A stretch of DNA of 20,763 nucleotides, from NCBI GenBank assembly GCA_023461435.1, contig JAEYLC010000019.1:1-20763 (forward strand), in the 5' to 3' direction. This document shows, in pieces, positions 1 to 6,017 of the stretch. The stretch comes from Bacillota bacterium. Its GTDB lineage: Bacteria > Bacillota > Clostridia > Christensenellales > SZUA-584. Below the pieces are notes generated by a model, which saw only the letters and a list, made by a program, of their open reading frames with translations, made no database searches and was not told the DNA's origin. The first letter of the stretch is position 1, and the number at the start of each line of letters is the position of its first letter. Made by a program: the position numbers and the translations under genes.

Positions 1-594
1 AGCACCGGGAAAACGGGAATGTACGGCAACGATTACGACGACATTTCCTCCATTAAGCGGATCGCAGATGAGCACGATATTTCCATTATTCTCGTCCATC
101 ATCTGCGAAAACTCAAGGACGGAGACGATCCGTTCAACGAGGTGTCCGGCTCTACCGGCATCACCGGAGCGGCGGACACCAATTATGTGCTTAAGCGCAA
201 ACGAAGCAGCAGGGACGCCACCCTTCTTGCCTGCGGGCGGGATGTGGAATATCAGGAGCTGACTCTGCGGTTTCAAGACCTGAAATGGGAGCTTGTGGAG
301 CACAAAAACACAGAAGAAATCCGCAAAGCGGAAATCCCGCAGTTTCTTTTTCGGGTAGCGGAATTTATGAAATCCCGCACCGAATGGGTAGGAACTGCCA
401 CCGATTTGATTGCAGATATGGCGGAAACCGAAACCACGCCCAATGTGGTAACCAAGTATTTAGGACAGTTTTCAAACGAGGTACTGGAACCTGCCGGGAT
501 TGAGTACCGAACCAAGCGGACAGGGCAAAGCAGGCTGATCAAGTTCATACGGCATGACGGCGGTGTCGCAAATGACGGGGCAAACGATATATAG
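1..594 (+). CDS. RepA/DnaB-like AAA family ATPase, C-terminal part (5' truncated by window)
   Basis: The reading frame is open from base 1 to a TAG at 592-594, giving 197 residues of a longer protein. The stretch ISIILVHHLRKLKDGDDPF followed by VSGSTGITGAADTNYVLKR matches the C-terminal core of RecA-fold RepA/AAA_25 ATPases, where a His-rich strand and a polar G/S/T loop sit near the nucleotide. The Walker A and B motifs would lie upstream and are not seen. About 100 further residues look like a winged-helix tail (ATDLIADMAETETTPNVVTK), common in element-borne primase/helicase loaders. The likely role is replication or maintenance of the excised element. Family placement is fairly firm; the exact activity is inferred. 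Confidence 0.7.
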   Translation, partial: STGKTGMYGNDYDDISSIKRIADEHDISIILVHHLRKLKDGDDPFNEVSGSTGITGAADTNYVLKRKRSSRDATLLACGRDVEYQELTLRFQDLKWELVEHKNTEEIRKAEIPQFLFRVAEFMKSRTEWVGTATDLIADMAETETTPNVVTKYLGQFSNEVLEPAGIEYRTKRTGQSRLIKFIRHDGGVANDGANDI

Positions 595-646
595 CGAAAA
601 GTGTGTCACAAGCGTCATTACCGTCACAATTTTAAGAAAGGATTTG

Positions 647-913
647 ATGTTTATGAGAAGCAAAACACTTGGAATCAACGTAAGAGTAACACCTGCCGAG
701 AAGGAGAAACTCAGCGAAAACGCATATTATTGCGGACTTTCTCTATCGGAATATCTGCGGAGGTTGGGACTTGGAAAAGATGTAAAAGCCGCAACCGATG
801 AGAAAATCTACAAGACTTTTCGGCTTATCCGACAACTGAAAAAGGATTTTGAATCACTCGAAAGAAGCGAAATCCTCCATCGGATAAGCACGATAGAGGA
901 TTTCCTAAAGTAG
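647..913 (+). CDS. Small ribbon-helix-helix mobilization-type protein
   Basis: An 88-residue basic protein. The N-terminus (KTLGINVRVTPAEKEKL) is a beta strand followed by a helix, and the next segment (GLSLSEYLRRLGLG) has the SxSEYxR pattern common to RHH DNA-binding proteins and to the N-terminus of MobC-like relaxosome proteins. The C-terminal half is charged and helical. The start is chosen at ATG 647, with AAAGAAAGGA just upstream; ATG 653 is also possible. The frame is open back to 554, but that stretch overlaps the upstream gene and has no ribosome site. It lies next to the oriT-like region and mobC, so a DNA-binding accessory for transfer or element regulation is likely. Confidence 0.6.
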   Translation: MFMRSKTLGINVRVTPAEKEKLSENAYYCGLSLSEYLRRLGLGKDVKAATDEKIYKTFRLIRQLKKDFESLERSEILHRISTIEDFLK

Positions 914-949
914 ATAATACAAGACAGCGGTTTTAGGCTGCGTTATCTT

Positions 950-1020
950 AGCGAGCAGACCGTTTATACTCCCAAAAGTCGTAAAACGGTGAATTTCGTT
1001 AGGGCGCACCCTAATACCCC
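950..1020 (-). other. oriT: Candidate origin of transfer (oriT) with IncQ-type nic motif
   Basis: The 127-bp gap before mobC holds two inverted repeats: CCGTTT (960-965) with AAACGG (984-989), and TTAGGG (999-1004) with CCCTAA (1009-1014). The minus strand across the second reads GTGCGCCCT (1009 to 1001), identical to the core of the nic region of RSF1010/IncQ-type and pSK41/pIP501-type origins, TAAGTGCGCCCT. Position directly upstream of mobC is typical. The nick site itself is inferred. Confidence 0.55.
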
Positions 1021-1040
1021 GTAAAGAAAGGATGAAAAAG

Positions 1041-1379
1041 ATGAAACGAAGAGTTAAAAAGCAATTCTGGCTTTCCCCACAGGACGCCAGAGAATTAAAA
1101 CGCAAGGCAAAGCTTTGCGGAATTACAGAGACAGCAGTGATCCGCATCCTGTTACACGGCTACGAGCCGAAGGAAAAGCCGGACGCAAGATTTTATGAAG
1201 CAATGCGCCAGCTTTCCGCCATCGGCAACAACATCAACCAGCTTGCAGTGAAAGCAAATACACTCGGCTTTATTGACACGCCGATGCTGAAAGCGGAAGC
1301 CCTGCGCTGGCACAAGTTTCAGGCGGACATCGAAGCGGTGTTTCTCCGCCCCGGTGAAAGCAATCTGAAATGGCAATAG
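1041..1379 (+). CDS. mobC: MobC-family plasmid mobilization relaxosome protein
   Basis: A 112-residue basic protein. The N-terminal half (KKQFWLSPQDARELKRKAKLCG) is RHH-like. The middle carries the MobC signature with RQLSAIGNNINQLAVKANT, the GNNxNQLA pattern of the family. MobC proteins bind oriT DNA and help the relaxase open the nick site. The start is taken at ATG 1041 because AAAGG (1027-1031) is about 9 bases upstream; ATG 1032 would touch the ribosome site. It lies 20 bases after the oriT candidate. Normally a relaxase gene follows mobC. Here the next gene is a ParB homologue that starts 14 bases after this stop, so the usual partner is absent from this side. Confidence 0.8.
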   Translation: MKRRVKKQFWLSPQDARELKRKAKLCGITETAVIRILLHGYEPKEKPDARFYEAMRQLSAIGNNINQLAVKANTLGFIDTPMLKAEALRWHKFQADIEAVFLRPGESNLKWQ

Positions 1380-1393
1380 AGGAGGCAAACACA

Positions 1394-2317
1394 ATGACAA
1401 AACGAAAATCTGATTTTACTTTACAAATGAATTCATTAGATGAGCTGTTTTCCTCACAGGAGGAACGGGACGATGCAAAGCGGGAACGGGTGAAAGAGAT
1501 TCCGCTTACTGAGCTGCACCCGTTTAAGGATCATCCATTCAAAATCCAAAATGATGACGAGATGAAACGCCTGATGGAGAGTATCCAGAAATTCGGGACA
1601 CTTACACCGGCGCTCGCTCGTCCTTTGCCGGAGGGCGGCTATGAACTGATCTCCGGGCATAGAAGGCTGGCGGCGTGTCAGGTACTCGAATTTGAAACAA
1701 TGCCGGTCATTGTTCGAGAGATGAGCGATGACGAAGCGGTCATTGCAATGGTGGACGCCAACCTGCAACGAGAACATATTTTGCCCAGTGAAAAAGCGTT
1801 TGCCTATAAGATGAAGCTGGAAGCAATCAAGCATCAAGGTATAACTTCTCGCCAAGTTGGCGAGAAGTTATTGAGCGTAACACAAGTGAGCAAAGAAAGC
1901 GATGATAGCGAGCGGCAAGTCCAACGCTATATCCGCTTAACTTACTTGATTCCCGAGCTTCTGGAAATGGTGGACGACGGAAAAATTGCTTTTAACCCTG
2001 CGGTAGAAATTTCGTACTTAGAGCAGCCGGAACAACGGGTATTGTTAAACGCAATGGAGTTCAATGACTGCACACCGTCTCACGCACAGAGCATACGACT
2101 GAAAAAGCTCTCACAGGATGGCGTGCTGAACGACCAAACGATTTACGACATCCTCGCCGAGCAGAAGCCGAACCAGCAGGAGCAGTACAAATTCAAGCGG
2201 GAGGACATTCGCAAATACTTCCCCCAAAGCTATACGGACAAGCAAGTCTGCGATACGGTCATCAAGCTGTTGGAGCAATGGCAGCGCAGGCGGGAACGGG
2301 ACAGGGACAGTCGCTGA
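1394..2317 (+). CDS. ParB/RepB/Spo0J-family DNA-binding protein
   Basis: A 307-residue protein. The N-terminal ParB domain runs from about residue 35 to 130 and includes LISGHRR (residues 86-91), the CTP-binding arginine patch of ParB, then NLQREHILPSEKAFAY, the conserved start of the helical DNA-binding half. The end is a charged linker with a C-terminal helix. Start ATG 1394 is preceded by AGAGGAGG with 8-base spacing. ParB homologues on integrative elements may help segregate the excised circle or act as regulators; no parA is seen here. Residues 150-160 are encoded by a perfect 31-bp palindrome (1841-1871). Those residues fall in the helix-turn-helix region, where the family is usually variable. 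Confidence 0.85.
   Translation: MTKRKSDFTLQMNSLDELFSSQEERDDAKRERVKEIPLTELHPFKDHPFKIQNDDEMKRLMESIQKFGTLTPALARPLPEGGYELISGHRRLAACQVLEFETMPVIVREMSDDEAVIAMVDANLQREHILPSEKAFAYKMKLEAIKHQGITSRQVGEKLLSVTQVSKESDDSERQVQRYIRLTYLIPELLEMVDDGKIAFNPAVEISYLEQPEQRVLLNAMEFNDCTPSHAQSIRLKKLSQDGVLNDQTIYDILAEQKPNQQEQYKFKREDIRKYFPQSYTDKQVCDTVIKLLEQWQRRRERDRDSR
1841..1871. repeat. Perfect 31-bp palindrome inside the ParB gene
   Basis: Arm ATAACTTCTCGCCAA (1841-1855) is followed by one centre base, G1856, and by its exact reverse complement at 1857-1871. No T-run follows, so it is not an intrinsic terminator. A 15-bp perfect arm within coding sequence is not expected by chance at this length. It could be an autoregulatory binding site or a recombination or insertion scar. 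Confidence 0.8.
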
Positions 2318-2366
2318 TTCGAACCGAAAATGTGTGCGGAGCACGACTTTCGCACAATGGAAAGAA

Positions 2367-2402
2367 CGGCATCGGCAGGGTACAATGGCCTTGTCGGTGC
2401 CG
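2367..2402 (+). promoter_or_regulatory. Possible RNA hairpin in the integrase leader
   Basis: CGGCATCGGCAGG (2367-2379) can pair, with G-U pairs and one bulge, with CCTTGTCGGTGCCG (2389-2402), leaving a 9-base loop. It sits 40 bases before the integrase TTG start in a 124-bp gap. No T-run follows, so it could affect message stability or translation rather than termination. Confidence 0.3.
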
Positions 2403-2441
2403 GACTGTCCTGTGTAAAAGCAAAGAAAGGAGTTTTATCAA

Positions 2442-3653
2442 TTGGTATCAGGACATTTACAGGTTAAAAAGGGGTACTACTACGCTGTGCTAAGCTTCTA
2501 CGACAGCAAAAACAAGCGGCACGTCAAGTACATATCCACCGGACTTCCCGAAAAGGGAAACAAACGTAAGGCCGAAGCGGAGCTTGTGAAAATCCGCAAC
2601 GCCTTTGAGCCACCCGCAGAGATCGGTGAGCTTTGTTCCAATATGCTGTTTGCCGATTATCTGCTCGGCTGGCTGGAAATCGTCAAGGTCAGGGTGAAGC
2701 CCACCACCTTCGGCTCCTATGAGAGCATGGTGAAGCAGACCATTGAGCCGTATTTTCGGAATAAGCTGATTACCCTAAAGGACTTGGAAGCAAGGCACAT
2801 CCAGCAGTTTTATTCCGAAAAGCTGCGGACGGTCAAGCCTAATTCCGTCATCCACTATCACGCCGTGATCCATCAGGCGCTGAAATACGCCATGAAAACC
2901 GACCTTGTACCGCAAAATGTGGCGATGAAGGTAGACCGCCCAAAGAAGAATGATTTCCAGCCAGTGTTTCTGGATGCGGCGGAGCTCCAGCACTTATTTG
3001 AAGTGGTTAAGGGTACAAAGCTGGAACTTCCCGTTTTAGTCGCCGCCTTTTACGGCTTGCGCCGTGGCGAGGTGCTGGGGCTTAAATGGGACGCCATCGA
3101 CTTTGAACGGGGAACGCTGACCATCAAACGGACGGTGACCTCCGCCAATGTCGGCGGGAAAACGCAGATCATCGAGCAGGAGTCGGCAAAAACCAAATCC
3201 AGTATGCGCACCCTGCCGCTGGTGGGAAGATTCAAGGAATATTTTGCAGAGGTCAAGGCAGCGCAGGAGCTGAACAAGCAGGTCTGCGGCAACTGCTACA
3301 ACTACGAATACGACGGCTTTGTATTCGTGGACGAGCTGGGCGAGCGGATGAAGCCCGATTACCTGACCTCGCAATTCCCCGCCTTCATCCAGCGGCACGG
3401 CATGAAAAAGATGCGCTTCCACGATCTCAGGCATAGCTGCGCCTCTCTCCTGCTTGCCAATGGCGTACCGCTCAAGCAGATTCAGGACTGGCTGGGGCAC
3501 TCGGATTTTTCCACCACGGCAAACATCTACGCCCATCTGGATTACAGTTCGAAACTCTCTTCAGCACAGGCGATGGTGAGCGGTATGCCCCTTCCCGAAG
3601 CGGGCGATTTCGGCAGCAGATGGGAGCAAAACGCAGAAAAAAGCGGGGAATAA
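2442..3653 (+). CDS. int: Tyrosine recombinase (site-specific integrase)
   Basis: A 403-residue integrase of the Tn916/phage-like class. An AP2-like arm-binding N-terminus (residues 1-55: KKGYYYAVLSFYDSKNKRHVKYISTG) is followed by a SAM-like core-binding domain (about 65-165) and the catalytic domain. Catalytic residues visible are R207 in YGLRRGE, H327 and R330 in FHDLRHS, H353 in WLGHS and nucleophile Y363 in ANIYAHLD. All are present, so the enzyme looks functional. The start is TTG 2442, supported by AAGGAG (2427-2432); no ATG or GTG start is better placed. The gene sits at the element end next to tRNA-Ser, as expected. It would cut and rejoin attP/attB during integration and excision. 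Confidence 0.92.
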   Translation: MVSGHLQVKKGYYYAVLSFYDSKNKRHVKYISTGLPEKGNKRKAEAELVKIRNAFEPPAEIGELCSNMLFADYLLGWLEIVKVRVKPTTFGSYESMVKQTIEPYFRNKLITLKDLEARHIQQFYSEKLRTVKPNSVIHYHAVIHQALKYAMKTDLVPQNVAMKVDRPKKNDFQPVFLDAAELQHLFEVVKGTKLELPVLVAAFYGLRRGEVLGLKWDAIDFERGTLTIKRTVTSANVGGKTQIIEQESAKTKSSMRTLPLVGRFKEYFAEVKAAQELNKQVCGNCYNYEYDGFVFVDELGERMKPDYLTSQFPAFIQRHGMKKMRFHDLRHSCASLLLANGVPLKQIQDWLGHSDFSTTANIYAHLDYSSKLSSAQAMVSGMPLPEAGDFGSRWEQNAEKSGE

Positions 3654-3661
3654 AGCAAAAA

Positions 3662-3693
3662 GCTGTTCTTTCCAAAATTATGGAAAGAACAGC
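3662..3693 (-). terminator. Hairpin between integrase and tRNA-Ser, with T-run on the minus strand
   Basis: GCTGTTCTTTCC (3662-3673) is the exact complement of GGAAAGAACAGC (3682-3693), with an 8-base loop. Read on the minus strand it is followed by TTTTTGCTTT, so it would stop transcription coming from tRNA-Ser. It contains the GTTCTTTCC unit found repeatedly in the scar zone (3913-4114), so it may also be an integrase arm site. Confidence 0.6.
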
Positions 3694-3730
3694 CCAAAAC
3701 CGGGTGATTTTTGGATAGACCACGAAAAAA

Positions 3731-3768
3731 GAAAAATCCAGCAAACCCGCATGGTTACTGGATTTTTC
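3731..3768 (-). terminator. Intrinsic terminator of tRNA-Ser
   Basis: GAAAAATCCAG (3731-3741) pairs exactly with CTGGATTTTTC (3758-3768). On the minus strand the hairpin starts just after the tRNA CCA and is followed by TTTTTTCG. This is a standard intrinsic terminator for the tRNA gene. Confidence 0.75.
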
Positions 3769-3770
3769 GA

Positions 3771-3859
3771 TGGCGGAGCGGGTGGGATTCGAACCCACGA
3801 GCCCGTGAGGACTACCTGATTTCGAGTCAGGCCCGTTATGACCACTTCGATACCGCTCC
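3771..3859 (-). tRNA. tRNA-Ser (anticodon CGA)
   Basis: An 89-nt class II tRNA with encoded CCA. Acceptor GGAGCGG pairs with CCGCTCC. The D arm contains TCGAAGTGGTCATAACGG. Anticodon stem CCTGA/TCAGG closes loop CTCGAAA, giving anticodon CGA (Ser, UCG codons). A variable arm follows, then T arm GTGGGTTCGAATCCCAC. Its 3' end faces the integrated element. No good promoter is visible in the sequence just upstream; the best one lies beyond the scar zone at 4278-4306. Confidence 0.95.
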
Positions 3860-3912
3860 CTATATGCTCAACCGCTGTTTTTCCTCGCTTTTTTTCGATG
3901 AAAAAGGGCTTT

Positions 3913-3934
3913 GGAAAGAACTGACGGAAAGAAC
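3913..3934 (-). repeat. GTTCTTTCC tandem pair (unit 1)
   Basis: Two exact GTTCTTTCC sites on the minus strand (3913-3921 and 3926-3934), period 13 bp. Short, directly repeated sites near an integrase resemble arm-type binding sites. Confidence 0.5.
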
Positions 3935-4014
3935 AGCAAACTTATTCAATTTTCGAACCGGGTAAAACCCGCATGGCTACAAGGTTTTTGGTGGACGAAA
4001 CGGACAGCTCCCCG

Positions 4015-4058
4015 CAAGATTTCGAGTGCTGCACCTTCGACCACTCGGACAACTCTCC
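4015..4058 (-). pseudogene. Truncated tRNA-Ser 5' half (copy B)
   Basis: Read on the minus strand from 4058, it begins GGAGAGTTGTCCGAGTGG, a typical tRNA-Ser start, continues through the D arm and reaches loop CTCGAAA (anticodon CGA). After the loop the stem no longer pairs properly (TCTTG against CAGCA) and no variable arm, T arm or acceptor 3' strand follows. It differs in sequence from the intact tRNA-Ser, so it is not a simple recent duplicate of it. Confidence 0.75.
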
Positions 4059-4092
4059 ATATGTCGATCCGAAAATCGTTCCCAAAACTTTT

Positions 4093-4114
4093 GGAAAGAA
4101 CTGACGGAAAGAAC
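4093..4114 (-). repeat. GTTCTTTCC tandem pair (unit 2)
   Basis: Two exact GTTCTTTCC sites on the minus strand (4093-4101 and 4106-4114), period 13 bp, as in unit 1. Confidence 0.5.
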
Positions 4115-4195
4115 TGCGAAATATTCGGTTTTTCGAACTGCGTAAGCCCGCAGAAATACTGGATTCTTAGTGGACAAAACTGACACTTTTTCGAA

Positions 4196-4238
4196 AATTT
4201 TCGAGTGCGCCCCGTTATGACCACTTCGATACTTCTCC
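4196..4238 (-). pseudogene. Truncated tRNA-Ser 5' half (copy A)
   Basis: On the minus strand from 4238 it reads GGAGAAGTATCGAAGTGG and then the same D-arm sequence as the intact tRNA-Ser (22 bases identical, 4211-4232), ending at ACTCGAAAA. The acceptor strand is altered (GGAGAAG instead of GGAGCGG) and nothing resembling a 3' half follows. It is the copy closest to the strong promoter at 4278-4306, so it probably marks the original tRNA position. Confidence 0.75.
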
Positions 4239-4277
4239 ATATGCGGGCTGACCTTTAAGTCAGCCGCTCGAATGTTC

Positions 4278-4306
4278 ATTATAAATTATTTACCGAAGTA
4301 ATTCAA
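4278..4306 (-). promoter_or_regulatory. Sigma-A type promoter reading into the tRNA-Ser scar zone
   Basis: On the minus strand, TTGAAT (4306-4301), a 17-base spacer and TATAAT (4283-4278). It points into copy A, then copy B, then the intact tRNA-Ser. It is probably the ancestral tRNA-Ser promoter. Confidence 0.65.
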
Positions 4307-4350
4307 GTCCCAAAAGACAGACACGCCTTCTTCCGGTCTGAAATTATTTC

Positions 4351-5163
4351 TTACCGCGCCCGCGCCGCTTCGATCGCGTCCCACCGTCCCTGTGCCGCTT
4401 TCCAGCGCTTATAGAGCAGCCTCGCCACCAGCGTGCCGGGCACCATGCGCCCCAAGGCCCGCAGTGTGCCGTTCACAAAGCCCGGAATATAAACGCGCTT
4501 ACCCTTAAGCGCCAGATCGATCGACTTGCGCGCCACCGCGCCCAAGTCGTTCGTGGTCAGGTCCCCCCAGATGCCCTGCGCCGCGATACCGAGCAGCGCC
4601 TCTCGCGTGGTCATGAGCCCGCCCGGACACAGCGCCGTCACGCTCACATTGTCGCTTTTGAGCTCCTGCGCGAGTGCGATCGAGAAATCGAGCAAAAATC
4701 GTTTGGACGCGGCATACGTCGCCTTGAGCGGTATCGGATACTGCGAGGCGAGGCTCGACACATTGATGATCGTAAAACGCTCACTTTTGCGCCTGCGCTC
4801 CAGTGCTGCGTGCGTCACCTTGAGCGTCGCTTCAATGTTCACTTGTACGATGCGCGCGATGTTCGCGCTCGGCTGCGAGAGAAATCCGCCCTCATAATCG
4901 ATGCCCGCAATGTTGAGCAGCATATCAAGGCCGATGCCCGCTTCGTCGACGTAGTCAAAAAACATGGCAAGGTCTTCGTCGCTTATCAGATTGCACGTTC
5001 TGGTTCGCACCGTCACGCCGAACTGCCGCTCGATCCCCTGCTTGATCTGTGAAAGCGGCGCCTCCGCGATGTCCGTGAGCAGCAGGTCAAAACCGCGCCG
5101 CGCGCACTCCACCGCCATCGCGCGGCCAAGGCCGCCGCTTGCTCCTGTGATCAGCACCATCAT
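4351..5163 (-). CDS. SDR family NAD(P)-dependent oxidoreductase
   Basis: A 270-residue classical short-chain dehydrogenase/reductase. The cofactor motif TGASGGLG is at residues 6-13, NIAG (in place of NNAG) at 84-87, catalytic Ser in NVSS (136/137), and YAASK gives Y150 and K154. The substrate is unknown. The C-terminal part (GKRVYIPGFVNGTLRALGRMVPGTLVARLLYKRW) resembles DltE/YqjQ-like reductases that have an amphipathic tail. ATG 5163 overlaps the upstream stop as ATGA and is served by GGAGG in the upstream gene's last codons, so translation is probably coupled; ATG 5160 is also possible. It is the last gene of the PadR operon. Only a weak hairpin (CAGAC/GTCTG, 4318-4340) with a TCTTTT tail follows. 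Confidence 0.88.
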   Translation of the reverse strand: MMVLITGASGGLGRAMAVECARRGFDLLLTDIAEAPLSQIKQGIERQFGVTVRTRTCNLISDEDLAMFFDYVDEAGIGLDMLLNIAGIDYEGGFLSQPSANIARIVQVNIEATLKVTHAALERRRKSERFTIINVSSLASQYPIPLKATYAASKRFLLDFSIALAQELKSDNVSVTALCPGGLMTTREALLGIAAQGIWGDLTTNDLGAVARKSIDLALKGKRVYIPGFVNGTLRALGRMVPGTLVARLLYKRWKAAQGRWDAIEAARAR

Positions 5164-6017
5164 TTTGTCTCACCTCCGTCAAATCTGACGCCGCAGAGCT
5201 GCTCGCTGAGCTCAAACAGCCGCTGCGCGTCGGGTTCACTGTCCGCGTGCTTGTCGTAAGCCGCGGGCTTGCACGCGTGATAATAAAGCTGGGTCGGCTT
5301 TGGACTCTGGTTACAGAGGTACGCATACGTCTGCGCCACATATTCGGGCGAGTCGCCGTATTCCTTGCGCAGCGACCAGAATGCGCTTACGATACCGGCC
5401 GTCTGCTTGTTGCCGATGTTTGTGTTCACGAGCCCCGGGTCCACCACATACGCGGTCACGCCGCTGTCTGCAAACCGCCGGTTGAGCTCCTTCGCCAGCA
5501 GCATGTTGCAAAGCTTGCTTTGTTTGTATGCCAACAGCGTGCTGTAATGCGTCGAATACATCACGTCCTTCCAGTGCATGCGCGTTTTTTTATGCGAATT
5601 GCTTCCCGTGAATATTACGCGGCCCTTCGCGGCTTTGAGCGGCTCCCACAGCCGGTACGTGAGTAGAAATCCGGCAAGGTGGTTGAGCGCAAACTGCAGC
5701 TCATATCCGTCCGCCGTGGTGGTATACCCGCTGCGCACGCCGCCCGCGTTGTTGACGAGCACGTCGATTTTGCCCTCCGGCGCTAGCAATGCCAGTATCC
5801 GGTCGGCAATGACGTTCACCTCCGCCTGAGACGATAGATCGCCTTTCACAAATTCGATACGCGCGCCCGGCACCTCGGATAGTAGCCTTTGCTTCGCGTC
5901 CGTACAGGTTTGCTCCGACCGCCCGACGCCGATCACGCGCGCGCCTGCACTTGCGAGCGCTTTGGCCGCCGCATAACCGATGCCCGACGTTGCGCCTGTA
6001 ATCACGATCGTTTTCAT
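5160..6017 (-). CDS. SDR family oxidoreductase (retinol dehydrogenase-like)
   Basis: A 285-residue SDR. TGATSGIG is at residues 7-14, NNAG at 89-92, the catalytic Ser near 139 (FTGSNS), and YKQSK gives Y164 and K168. The layout YKQSKLCNMLLAKEL followed by VVDPGLVNTNI is typical of RDH/WWOX-like SDRs acting on hydrophobic carbonyl or alcohol substrates; the true substrate is not known. Start ATG 6017 follows GGGGAGGAG by 8 bases and overlaps the preceding stop as ATGA. It ends in the same way with the next SDR gene. Two consecutive, unlike SDRs in a PadR operon suggest two linked redox steps, which is inference. Confidence 0.88.
   Translation of the reverse strand: MKTIVITGATSGIGYAAAKALASAGARVIGVGRSEQTCTDAKQRLLSEVPGARIEFVKGDLSSQAEVNVIADRILALLAPEGKIDVLVNNAGGVRSGYTTTADGYELQFALNHLAGFLLTYRLWEPLKAAKGRVIFTGSNSHKKTRMHWKDVMYSTHYSTLLAYKQSKLCNMLLAKELNRRFADSGVTAYVVDPGLVNTNIGNKQTAGIVSAFWSLRKEYGDSPEYVAQTYAYLCNQSPKPTQLYYHACKPAAYDKHADSEPDAQRLFELSEQLCGVRFDGGETK

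Larger units (their letters stand above)
1..3770. mobile_element. Right end of an integrated conjugative/mobilizable element at tRNA-Ser
   Basis: The genes seen are a RepA-like ATPase, an RHH protein, MobC, a ParB-like protein and a tyrosine integrase, all on the plus strand, with the integrase last. It ends beside the 3' end of tRNA-Ser(CGA), a usual target type for tyrosine-integrase elements. Gene content recalls the Tn1549-like and related ICE/IME families of gut Clostridia. The left part, including any relaxase or type IV secretion genes, lies outside the window, so autonomy cannot be judged. The exact boundary is inferred; the other att copy is not visible. Confidence 0.75.
3860..4240 (-). 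repeat. tRNA-Ser scar zone: two related ~180-200 bp units
   Basis: This stretch has no credible gene. It holds two diverged copies of one unit. On the minus strand each begins with a tRNA-Ser 5' half ending at ACTCGAAA, followed by a related GTTTTGTCCAC / GTTTCGTCCACC motif, a TGCGGG stretch and a GTTCTTTCC pair, then leads to CATATGGAG or CATATAGGGAG at the next tRNA start. A 25-bp exact direct repeat lies at 3910-3934 and 4090-4114 (period 180). A 22-bp exact repeat of the D-arm region lies at 3832-3853 (intact tRNA) and 4211-4232. These look like remnants of earlier insertions at the anticodon loop. Confidence 0.7.

Noticed and set aside
3036..3536. A 166-codon minus-strand frame opposite the integrase
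   Set aside because: It overlies the catalytic domain of an intact integrase and shows no family motif.
3662..4114. CRISPR-like array from the repeated GTTCTTTCC units
   Set aside because: Units are 9 bp with unequal spacing and mixed orientation, and no cas genes are present.
3711..4279. Small open frames on both strands in the tRNA-Ser scar zone
   Set aside because: They run through the tRNA and its fragments, repeat LERTDGKN-like text because of the DNA repeats, and have no ribosome sites.
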